The notes under the pieces are model-generated. The model did no database searches. It saw only the letters and a list, made by a program, of their open reading frames with translations, and was not told the origin of the DNA. This document shows positions 54,393-62,015 of a stretch of DNA of 64,000 bases, piece after piece (the first letter of the stretch is position 1; every line of letters begins with the position of its first letter). The stretch comes from SAR202 cluster bacterium (GTDB lineage Bacteria > Chloroflexota > Dehalococcoidia > Lucifugimonadales > UBA2962): the NCBI GenBank assembly GCA_022447925.1, contig JAKUTS010000002.1, positions 110,886 to 174,885 on the forward strand, given 5' to 3'. Position numbers and translations under genes: made by a program.

Positions 54393-55058
54393 TTAAGACT
54401 TATAGAAAATAACTATATTATTTTCTATAAGGTCAACCCGCCAATTCATTTTCGCTGCAATCCAATCCATAGTCTTAGTACTATAAAAGCTCACATGAGT
54501 TGGATCTCTCCTATAGTACCAGTCACCAAAATTACTAACATTATCAGTAAAAGAAGTCATTACGCCTAGGAAACCATTAAGTTTAAGCATTCGATCAAAT
54601 CGATTGAAGTCTTTGGAGGGATAATGAAAATGTTCTGCTGTCTCAGTACATACAATGAAATCATAAGTTCTATCTAAAACTTCTTTGTTATTTGCAAAAA
54701 ACGGATCATACATTTCGACAAAATATCCATCCCCAGACATCATCTTGATAAGAGCTGGCCCCGGCCCAGCTCCGTAGTCCAATCCTAAGGATCCATTTTC
54801 AAGTCGCCTTTCCAATGGATTCCATAACTTTGATAGGAAAGCTTGGTAGTCTGGGTCATCTAAATCATTGTTGTGTGAGAGATATCTGTCTTTTTCTACA
54901 TTTGTATCGGGCAATGAATTCTGCTGCACAAAAATTAGGTTGCAGTCTGAACATTTAAAGAATATTTTGTCAAAATTCTCATTGTCCAGATAAAAAATAG
55001 ATACGTTATCCTCGCTACATAACCTGCATGATTCTAATTTCAATAACTTGTTATTCAA
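54393..55058 (-). CDS. Class I SAM-dependent methyltransferase with N-terminal zinc ribbon
   Basis: A 221-residue protein. Two Cys-x-x-Cys pairs (Cys11/14, Cys36/39) precede a methyltransferase domain with the SAM motif GLDYGAGPGPALIKMM and a later TETAEHFHYP segment. It belongs to the group that modifies sugar nucleotides or small molecules, and the substrate is unknown. It overlaps the MBL gene start/stop by 8 bases and is therefore cotranscribed with it. Confidence 0.85.
   Translation of the reverse strand: MNNKLLKLESCRLCSEDNVSIFYLDNENFDKIFFKCSDCNLIFVQQNSLPDTNVEKDRYLSHNNDLDDPDYQAFLSKLWNPLERRLENGSLGLDYGAGPGPALIKMMSGDGYFVEMYDPFFANNKEVLDRTYDFIVCTETAEHFHYPSKDFNRFDRMLKLNGFLGVMTSFTDNVSNFGDWYYRRDPTHVSFYSTKTMDWIAAKMNWRVDLIENNIVIFYKS
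54399..54431. terminator. Perfect 14-bp inverted repeat at the methyltransferase 3' end
   Basis: CTTATAGAAAATAA and its reverse complement (54399-54412 and 54418-54431) with a 5-base loop. It is inside the last codons of the methyltransferase and lies 18 bases past the convergent Nudix stop. No T-run follows, so termination is only a guess. Confidence 0.5.
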
Positions 55059-55851
55059 TAATCCAATATCTGCGGCCTTTAGAACTTTTTATTCGACCAA
55101 ACCCTGGCTTTGGAAAGTGACCTGCAGCTACTAAAATGTTTTCACGTTCCAACTTGTCAAAAACCTTGTGTCTTGTATCTCTTGCAAGATCTGGATCTAC
55201 GTCAAACGCAGGACTCCAATCCGTATATTCTGCCTGAGCAGGGCTATGAGCCACATCACCAAGTATGAATCCATGATAGCCGTTGGATGTAATAGATATC
55301 GAAATATGTCCTGGTGTATGCCCAGGCGTAGGCACAGCTTTTATCTCGGGTGTAATGTCATATTCGCCTTCAATTAAATCTAAAATTCGTCCCTCATGTA
55401 AAGGTATCACGCTATCAGTAACCCATGGAGCATCATTAATAATTTTCGGCCCGGTCCAGTAATCCCAATCATGCTTAGGAACAAGGTATCGAGCGTTAGG
55501 AAAAGTTGGCTGTCCGTTACTGAGATTCCACCCAACATGATCAGGATGTAAATGCGTATTTATTACCATACCTATCTGATTGCGATCTATTCCTTTTGTT
55601 TTCATATCATCTAACAGCTCTCCATCTGGGCCGTTCAAACCGGTGTCCACAACTATTAATTTTCCTTTCAAAGAAATGACAAATGATCCAAACCTCGGGT
55701 GTATCACCTTGCCATCTAACAACTCTTTATATTCAGATTCCCAAATGTTCAGATCGCTAGTCGGAAAAATTTCTGTCGCCTCTCCTGCTCCCTTGCCGTC
55801 AGTTAATGAAATTAACTCTATATCGCCCACGTTAACTTTGTATTTGGACAT
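55051..55851 (-). CDS. MBL-fold metallo-hydrolase
   Basis: A 266-residue metallo-beta-lactamase-fold protein. NTHLHPDHVGWN (98-109) is the HxHxDH metal motif, with HTPGHISISI, and GDVAH supplying later ligands. Substrate class (lactonase, glyoxalase or phosphodiesterase-like) is not clear. GGGGAGG precedes the ATG. It is preceded by -10 element TAAAATCGCTTTA. Confidence 0.9.
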   Translation of the reverse strand: MSKYKVNVGDIELISLTDGKGAGEATEIFPTSDLNIWESEYKELLDGKVIHPRFGSFVISLKGKLIVVDTGLNGPDGELLDDMKTKGIDRNQIGMVINTHLHPDHVGWNLSNGQPTFPNARYLVPKHDWDYWTGPKIINDAPWVTDSVIPLHEGRILDLIEGEYDITPEIKAVPTPGHTPGHISISITSNGYHGFILGDVAHSPAQAEYTDWSPAFDVDPDLARDTRHKVFDKLERENILVAAGHFPKPGFGRIKSSKGRRYWIIE

Positions 55852-55872
55852 ACGTTTTTACCTCCCCAAACT

Positions 55873-55885
55873 TAAAGCGATTTTA
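55873..55885 (-). promoter_or_regulatory. -10 element TAAAATCGCTTTA of the MBL hydrolase gene
   Basis: TAAAAT (55880-55885) followed by CGCTTTA, 21 bases before the ATG. This is the same motif as at 59307, 34742 and 50122. Confidence 0.45.
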
Positions 55886-55922
55886 TATGATTATAGCGAT
55901 ATAAAAAGGAGGAGTACTCAGA

Positions 55923-56984
55923 TTGTCAAAAACTGGTCATGAAATTCGTCTGACTCAACTAACATCGTCTGCCGGTTGAGCTGCTAAATTTAGCTCAGAG
56001 CGCTTGGTGCAGGTACTGCATCAATTACCTAAATTAAATAATCCATCTTTATTGACAGGAATTCATTCACGAGATGATGCAGCTGTATTTAAATTAGATG
56101 AAAATACTGCTGTTGTTCAGTCAGTGGACTTTTTCCCTCCAAATGTAGATGATCCTTTTACCTATGGAGAAATAGCAGCAGCTAATGCAGTAAGCGATAT
56201 ATATGCTATGGGCGGGAAACCGCTTTTTGCCCTAAATATAGTCTCTTTTCCCGACAATTTACCGAATAAAATACTTGAGGATATTATTGCTGGAGGCTCA
56301 TCTAAAGCTGCGGAGGCCGAAATGTTGATTGTAGGTGGCCACACTATAAAGAATGATGTTCCTATATACGGATTATCGGTTACAGGAACAGTTACACCTG
56401 GTAGTGAAATTTCAAATTCTTCTTGTCAAATAAATGATTTACTTTTACTTACAAAGCCGATTGGATCAGGCATATTAACTACTGCGGCAAAATCTGATGA
56501 TATTACGAGAAGTTCACTAAAGCAGTGTATAAACGTTATGAAAAATCTAAATAATAAAGCAGCTGATGCGATGATAAAATCAAGAATTAATGCGTGCACG
56601 GACATAACGGGGTTTGGATTGATTGGGCATCTAATGGAAATGACTGAAGGTAGTGGACTAATGGCAAGTATAGACCTCGATAATATACCTATCATGGACA
56701 ATACATATAAAGCTGCATTAGCAGGATACGTGCCGTCAGGAACCAAGGACAACTTTAAAGCCACCATAAATTCAGTTGAATGGTCACCAAATATTAGTAT
56801 GGAAAATAAACTAATCCTTTGCGACGCCCAAACATCAGGAGGACTACTGATGTCAGTAAGCCCCTCCAACCTATCAGTCCTTGAGAATAACTTAAAGATA
56901 AACGGTATATCTGATTACGCCGTCATCGGGGAAATAAGGCCTCGAAGAAACTCGTCAATACAAATCACAGTACATTCAAACTAA
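55923..56984 (+). CDS. selD: Selenide, water dikinase (SelD) containing selenocysteine
   Basis: A 353-residue selenophosphate synthetase read through an in-frame UGA. Starting at the TTG at 55923, which has GGAGG at 55908-55912, the product is LSKTGHEIRLTQLTSSAG, then UGA at codon 19 (55977-55979), then AAKFSSERLVQVLHQ in the same frame. The UGA aligns with catalytic Cys17 of E. coli SelD (GAGCGCK) and Lys22 with its Lys20; Ala21 replaces the second cysteine. Downstream, DDAAVF, GGHTIKNDVPIYGLSVTG, and DITGFGLIGHLMEM confirm SelD. SelD makes the selenium donor for SelA. Reading only from the next possible start (56004) loses the active site. Confidence 0.93.
55977..56023 (+). promoter_or_regulatory. 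Candidate bacterial SECIS element of selD
   Basis: The hairpin TGGTGCAG-GTA-CTGCATCA (56005-56023) has 8 base pairs including one G-U, and a 3-base loop that starts with G, 33 bases after the UGA. Bacterial SECIS elements have their apical loop about 16-37 bases downstream with a G at the first or second loop position, and this fits. A second perfect repeat, TGAGCT...AGCTCA (55977-55997), begins at the UGA itself. Confidence 0.6.
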
Positions 56985-57014
56985 TGGGTAGAATAATGAG
57001 ATACATTAAATAAA

Positions 57015-58706
57015 ATGACAAATCTTTATTCATTAATGGTCGTACAAGATCACATTTGGGATACTATTAAATCCGCCATAGCAAAGGCGCAAAATGCCGG
57101 TGAATTACCAACTTGTGACTTACCAACTAAATCTCTAGAACATCCACAAAACCCAAATCATGGCGATTATTCAAGCAATATTGCTCTACGTTTATCAAAA
57201 CAAATGAAAATTAACCCTATGCAAATTGCTGAGCTTATTGAAGCGCATATAGATGTAAACAGTCCTATAGAATCGATCTCGGTTGCCAACCCTGGTTTTT
57301 TGAATTTCAATCTAGAATCAACTTGGGTCAAAAACCAAGTGGATGAAATTATAGAAATGGGGGATAAATATGGAAATATACAACTTGGGAATGCAACAAA
57401 AATTCAAATAGAGTTTGTCAGCGTAAACCCCACTGGCCCATTACATATCGGCCATGCCAGGGGTGCTGTCGTAGGTAGCGCCTTATCAAATATTTTGAAT
57501 GCCGCTGATTATAAAGTCGAAAATGAATACTACGTTAACGATGCCGGCGCCCAAGTAGATAACTTCGCGGAAAGCATTTACGCCCAATATAAAAAAGATA
57601 AGGGGATTGACGTTAATATCCCAGAGGACGGTTATAAAGGTGACTATATTAATGAAATAGCTTCAGATATCTCCTCTTGCACGAACCTTAACATCGACGA
57701 CATGTCTGAGGAACATGCACTGCAAAGTATTAAGGAATACGGGCTTAAGCTCATGTTACGCGCAATAAGACAAGATCTAGATTCTCTCCGCGTGCACATG
57801 GATGAATGGTTTAGTGAAAAATCCTTATATCAAGATGGCACATACAAAACAATTAAACAAGAGCTAAACAAAAATAACCTCCTAGAAACAAAAGATGGTG
57901 CGCTGTGGTTTAAATCGTCCGAATTGGGCGATGACAAAGATAATGTTGTGGAAAAAAGTAATGGAAGACCAACATACTTTGCATCTGACATTGCATACCA
58001 CTACAACAAATTCACATTAAGAAATTTTGAGTTTGTTGTAAATATTTGGGGGTCAGACCATCAAGGACACATCCCTAGGCTAAAAACCGTTGTGAATGCA
58101 CTGAAAATAGATTCCAGTCGATTGAAGTTTATTCTCACCCAAATGGTTAAGCTAAAGCGTGGATCTAGTGCAGTAAAAATGTCAAAACGATCTGGCGAAT
58201 TAATAACACTCGCTGAATTTATAAAAGAAGTAGGTGCAGATGCTTGCAGATTCTTCTTTCTTTCACGATCCCCAGATAGCCAACTAGATTTCGATATAGA
58301 ATTGGCACAGAAACAATCATCAGAAAACCCTGTTTATTACATACAATACGGTCATGCTCGAATATGCAGCATTTTAAAAAATGCCAAAGAAAATAATATT
58401 CAATTTAACGACGGAGATGTAAATTTATTAGATGATCCTAATGAATTAAATCTAATAAAAAAGATATTGGCCTTGCCAGAAACAGTACAATCAATATCTG
58501 TGAGGCTTGAACCGCATCACCTGGCGCACTACGCTTTAGACCTTTCGTCTGCTTTCCACCTCTATTATCAAAATTGCAAGGTGATTTCCACTGACGATGA
58601 AGAATTACATATAACAAAAGCTCGTCTTAAATTGTGCGAGGCAACGCGAATCACAATAAATAGATGTCTTAATTTAATGGGAATGTCTGCACCAGAAAAA
58701 ATGTGA
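57015..58706 (+). CDS. argS: Arginyl-tRNA synthetase
   Basis: A 563-residue class I synthetase. HIGHARG (144-150) is the HIGH motif after NPTGP; VKMSKRSGELITL is the KMSKS loop; the DALR anticodon domain ends the protein. The N-terminal additional domain with PNHGDYSSNIAL is ArgS-specific. It follows selD by 30 bases on the same strand. An alternative start at 57036 exists. Confidence 0.96.
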   Translation: MTNLYSLMVVQDHIWDTIKSAIAKAQNAGELPTCDLPTKSLEHPQNPNHGDYSSNIALRLSKQMKINPMQIAELIEAHIDVNSPIESISVANPGFLNFNLESTWVKNQVDEIIEMGDKYGNIQLGNATKIQIEFVSVNPTGPLHIGHARGAVVGSALSNILNAADYKVENEYYVNDAGAQVDNFAESIYAQYKKDKGIDVNIPEDGYKGDYINEIASDISSCTNLNIDDMSEEHALQSIKEYGLKLMLRAIRQDLDSLRVHMDEWFSEKSLYQDGTYKTIKQELNKNNLLETKDGALWFKSSELGDDKDNVVEKSNGRPTYFASDIAYHYNKFTLRNFEFVVNIWGSDHQGHIPRLKTVVNALKIDSSRLKFILTQMVKLKRGSSAVKMSKRSGELITLAEFIKEVGADACRFFFLSRSPDSQLDFDIELAQKQSSENPVYYIQYGHARICSILKNAKENNIQFNDGDVNLLDDPNELNLIKKILALPETVQSISVRLEPHHLAHYALDLSSAFHLYYQNCKVISTDDEELHITKARLKLCEATRITINRCLNLMGMSAPEKM

Positions 58707-58712
58707 GTTGGC

Positions 58713-59234
58713 CTAATCAATTTTGGTATTTAATTTTTCGGCCAAATATATTTTTGTATTGTTTACATAAATATCACGATAACCTTTAATCAAATCTCTA
58801 TCTTTCTGTGTAGCTTCACGCCTAATTCTAGCTGGCAATCCTGCAGCAATAGAACCTGATTTTATTTCCATTCTGTCAACAACCATTGCTCCAGAAGCAA
58901 TAATACAGTCTGAGCCAATCGTAACACCGTCATTTACTATACAGCCATTACCTAAGAGAACTCTATCGCCAACAACACGTCCATGGCATAGAACCCTATG
59001 GCCAACAACAACATCATCACCTATTAAAACATCGCTGTCGCCATGTACTACCGAATTATCCTGAATACATGTGTTTCTACCGATCACAATTTTCCCAGAA
59101 TCGCCTCGTATAACCGTGCCTGGCCAAACACTTGACCCTTCTCCTATCTCTACATCACCCGCAACATATGCAAATTCACTTACAAACGCTTTTGGATGAA
59201 TATCCGGTGTTTTCCCATTTACAGTTCGTATCAT
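58713..59234 (-). CDS. Gamma-class carbonic anhydrase family protein
   Basis: A 173-residue left-handed beta-helix protein. The three zinc-type histidines are His64 (SVVHGDS), His79 and His84 (GHRVLCHG), with repeating hexapeptides such as IGEGSSVWPG. It resembles the YrdA/CaiE/PaaY group, which may be carbonic anhydrase or acyl-CoA-related transferase. GGAGG precedes the ATG, and -10 element TATAATCGCTTTA is upstream. Confidence 0.9.
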   Translation of the reverse strand: MIRTVNGKTPDIHPKAFVSEFAYVAGDVEIGEGSSVWPGTVIRGDSGKIVIGRNTCIQDNSVVHGDSDVLIGDDVVVGHRVLCHGRVVGDRVLLGNGCIVNDGVTIGSDCIIASGAMVVDRMEIKSGSIAAGLPARIRREATQKDRDLIKGYRDIYVNNTKIYLAEKLNTKID

Positions 59235-59306
59235 ATAGTGCCTCCGATGAACGATTATTTATTTAAAGATTTTACTTTGTATTTTAAAAATGAGATAACT
59301 CAAGTT

Positions 59307-59319
59307 TAAAGCGATTATA
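59307..59319 (-). promoter_or_regulatory. -10 element TATAATCGCTTTA of the gamma-CA gene
   Basis: A perfect TATAAT (59314-59319) followed by CGCTTTA. It lies about 75 bases before the start codon. Confidence 0.45.
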
Positions 59320-59370
59320 ATTGTAAACACATATTATGATCGAATCGGGGCAGAGATTTACAATAACGGT

Positions 59371-59958
59371 ATGATTAAGATTAAAGTTAAAAATATTTTT
59401 GTATGTTTTCTTGCAATTACACTAGTTATTTCTGTACTAGCTAGCTGTACTAAAGATACAGATATTGATTTAAATTCAATACCCAGCCCAGAACCCACTA
59501 CGAAAAGTACAGATTTAGTTCAACCGACGGTAGCAGCTGATAACGCGCAAGCCGTTGCAAAAGATGTTTTATTTGACTATCTTAGAGCGCAGTCACTGTT
59601 AGGTGCCGCCATGTATAAAGAGGCTATTGGGAGCTACAACGTTGTACTGAAAATACTGCCAGATCTTTATTTGGCATATCATGGCAGAGCTCTTGCATAC
59701 TACAAAGAAGGTATGGTTGAAAGAGCTCTAGAAGATTTCGATAGAGCGATAGAAATAAAGCCTGATTATGCTTCTGCATTAAGAAATCGTGGAGTTGTAT
59801 ATGCAAACGAAGGCATGTTCACTCAAGCATGTGCAGATTTAAATAAAGCTGTAAGACTATATGAAAGTAAATTGGGTTCAGGTGAAGAAATATTTAATCA
59901 AGAAAAATATGAAAGTGACCTACGGGAAACGATGAGTCAAATTGGACCTTGTAGATAA
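59371..59958 (+). CDS. TPR-repeat lipoprotein
   Basis: A 195-residue lipoprotein. The N-terminal signal ends in the lipobox LASC (cysteine at about residue 27), then a Ser/Thr/Pro-rich linker, then about two and a half TPR repeats (AYHGRALAYYKEGMVERALEDFDRAIEIKPDYA). It probably forms a scaffold on the outer face of the membrane. A TACAAT box lies 6 bases before the ATG with no ribosome-binding site. Another TPR gene follows in a different reading frame. Confidence 0.8.
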   Translation: MIKIKVKNIFVCFLAITLVISVLASCTKDTDIDLNSIPSPEPTTKSTDLVQPTVAADNAQAVAKDVLFDYLRAQSLLGAAMYKEAIGSYNVVLKILPDLYLAYHGRALAYYKEGMVERALEDFDRAIEIKPDYASALRNRGVVYANEGMFTQACADLNKAVRLYESKLGSGEEIFNQEKYESDLRETMSQIGPCR

Positions 59959-59998
59959 ATATCCATGAAATATAAGCGAACCAGACCGAAAAACTAAT

Positions 59999-60511
59999 AT
60001 GAATAACGAATTGGATGATGCAAAAAAAAGCAGAATAAGTGACCGAGATTATAATTCTAAAGTCATTCTACAAATGACAGAAATAATTAGTAAAAATCCC
60101 GACGATTGTAAAGCTTACGTTATGAGAGGCAATAACTATCTAGACGCAGGCAAATTAAGTGAATCGATCTCAGATTTAACCAAAGCTATTGAACTAGATC
60201 CGACTAACCCGATGGTGTTTAACAACAGAGGTGTTGCTTACAGACGAGCCTCTGATAAAGAACATGCTTTGGCTGATTTTGCCCAAGCCATAAACCTTAA
60301 ACCTGACTACCGAGAGGCTTACAACAATCGAGGTATGGTACTAGCCGATAATTATGAATATGAAGCGGCTATTAATGAGTTCACAAAAGCAATCGAATTA
60401 GATTCTGACTACTGGTACGCATATAATAATAGGGCTATGAGTAGATGGGCCTTAGGAGACCGCAAAGGCGCAGAATCTGACTATAAAGTTGTATCTAAAT
60501 ATATGTCCTGA
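59999..60511 (+). CDS. TPR-repeat protein
   Basis: A 170-residue protein made of four tandem TPR units (about 35-165), each with the pattern of NNRGxAY and A-I-x-L-x-P-D-Y. There is no signal peptide. The partners are unknown. It is 40 bases after the TPR lipoprotein and probably cotranscribed with it; it has its own start and is not a broken extension. Confidence 0.8.
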   Translation: MNNELDDAKKSRISDRDYNSKVILQMTEIISKNPDDCKAYVMRGNNYLDAGKLSESISDLTKAIELDPTNPMVFNNRGVAYRRASDKEHALADFAQAINLKPDYREAYNNRGMVLADNYEYEAAINEFTKAIELDSDYWYAYNNRAMSRWALGDRKGAESDYKVVSKYMS

Positions 60512-60552
60512 TAAGTTCAGGTTTTCAATATTATTAAATAAGGAAACTAAAT

Positions 60553-61155
60553 ATGCCTAAAGAACAAAATTCTTCACAAAATCTTGATCTAAACAAGATT
60601 TTATTAACGGGTGAAAATTCGTTTATCAGACTGAAACAAAAAGATGATGGACCTATAACTACCAAAGCCACTCACTGGCGCATTCTAAAATCCCCAGGCG
60701 GCCCTGGTCACGTACTGTTTATCCAAAGTGATATTACAGATAATGAAGTACGTATATATTCTGACAATTTTGCTATGACCAGATGGATTCAAGGAAAAAT
60801 AGAATGTGCTTTAAATCCTGAATTTGGTGATCCTGAAACACCTATAATTGACTCTGTATTTTCAAGCTCTGGCGACGGGGTTAACTATTGGATAGAAAGC
60901 ATAGACTCGTTAAATGAAAGTATACAAATGAATTGGCATGGGATTGGCGAGCCATTTTATTTAAGAGTAGGCGCTGGATTTTTAGAAACAGCCCCAAAAC
61001 TTGGAGTATACAGTTGTATGATTCCTTCAAGCAAAGCTCAAATAACTAACAATGATATTCCTGCATTAGGGTCTCCTTACTCCGAATTATTTGATGGACA
61101 TCCAACGAGCTCATCATGCCTGGCATGGTCTGAAACGTGGACGGAGATTAAATAG
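60553..61155 (+). CDS. Conserved-looking protein of unknown function
   Basis: A 200-residue soluble protein with no signal peptide or membrane segment, rich in aromatic residues (WRILKSPGGPGHVLFIQSD, GDGVNYWIESIDSLNES, MNWHGIGEPFYLRVG). I do not recognise it. AAGGAA precedes the ATG. It is 41 bases after the second TPR gene. Confidence 0.7.
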   Translation: MPKEQNSSQNLDLNKILLTGENSFIRLKQKDDGPITTKATHWRILKSPGGPGHVLFIQSDITDNEVRIYSDNFAMTRWIQGKIECALNPEFGDPETPIIDSVFSSSGDGVNYWIESIDSLNESIQMNWHGIGEPFYLRVGAGFLETAPKLGVYSCMIPSSKAQITNNDIPALGSPYSELFDGHPTSSSCLAWSETWTEIK

Positions 61156-61158
61156 ATA

Positions 61159-61650
61159 TTAGGAGTCTTTTAGTTCGAAGAATTCCTGCATCTTGTTTTG
61201 GCGATAATCGAATATTTGATTCAATTGATTGCGGACATATAAAAAGTTGCTAATAAATCCTCCTGGCACTTGGTATTCAACTCTGTCTTTTATCAAAATA
61301 CCATGAGGTGTTTCAGTAAACTCATGCGTATGAACCCACTTTGTGTAAGGCCCTTTGGTTTGTTCATCAACAAATTTATTTGGTGGATCCCATTTTTTTA
61401 TATCACTTTGCCATTTAACAGGAATACCGTGTAATTTTAGCTTGTAGTTTATCTGTGTCCCTGTCTTCATCTTTATTGGCAAAACTGTAAGTATATTGAA
61501 GTTTAACCACGGTGGTGTCAGGACTTCCAGATTAGATGCGTCAGAAAAAAAACTGAACACTACATCAATCGGTTGATCAATGACTGTCTGTCTCTCTAAA
61601 ACAAATGTCTGATAAAAGCTAAGTAAACTTAAAATTCTTTTTATTAACAA
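61159..61650 (-). CDS. SRPBCC-fold protein (polyketide cyclase/dehydrase-like)
   Basis: A 163-residue START/SRPBCC protein. From about residue 17 the pattern VLERQTVIDQPIDVVFSFFSDASNLEVLTPPWL is typical, with WQSDIKKWDPPNKFVDEQTKGPYTKWVHTHEF in the middle. These bind hydrophobic ligands or act as a cyclase. The start is TTG with AGAGGA upstream. No specific ligand can be named. Confidence 0.82.
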   Translation of the reverse strand: MLIKRILSLLSFYQTFVLERQTVIDQPIDVVFSFFSDASNLEVLTPPWLNFNILTVLPIKMKTGTQINYKLKLHGIPVKWQSDIKKWDPPNKFVDEQTKGPYTKWVHTHEFTETPHGILIKDRVEYQVPGGFISNFLYVRNQLNQIFDYRQNKMQEFFELKDS

Positions 61651-61703
61651 GATCCTCTCAACGATCCATATTAAATATTGGTTATAAGTTTAATTTTACA
61701 GAA

Positions 61704-61979
61704 TTAAAAAAAGATCTGCTCGACTACTGGCGTTACTGTAAAATCAGCTGTCTTCTTGCATTGTCCTATTGTTTTTTCTACATCCGAATAGTCTTCAGCT
61801 TCCAATAAAATAAAGAATATATGTTCAGAAGGATTAACTTTGAAAAACTTTATATCCACTTTGTTTTCCTCAGCATTTGCTTTAACTTGCTTCCATAAAG
61901 ACATTGTGGATTCATCTTCATTCGGAGGGCCAAAGCAATTTCCGGCTGAATGAGTGACTGTAATGTGATAGGTTGCCAA
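61704..61979 (-). CDS. Small protein of unknown function
   Basis: A 91-residue protein resembling a ferredoxin-like alpha/beta barrel (ITVTHSAGNCFGPP, then FFKVNPSEHIFFILLEAED). I do not recognise a family. The start is TTG with AGGGG upstream. It lies between the kelch lipoprotein and the SRPBCC gene on the same strand. Confidence 0.65.
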   Translation of the reverse strand: MATYHITVTHSAGNCFGPPNEDESTMSLWKQVKANAEENKVDIKFFKVNPSEHIFFILLEAEDYSDVEKTIGQCKKTADFTVTPVVEQIFF

Positions 61980-62015
61980 TTTAATACCCCTGATTACTAA
62001 TGGTAAAAGTTATCA

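Noticed and set aside
55977..55997. TGAGCT...AGCTCA inverted repeat as the SECIS element
   Set aside because: It starts at the UGA itself and its loop is too close to the codon for the bacterial SECIS rules. The hairpin at 56005-56023 fits better, though both may contribute.
59371..60511. The two TPR genes as one broken gene
   Set aside because: They are in different frames, the second has its own start, and only the first has a lipoprotein signal. They look like two genes.
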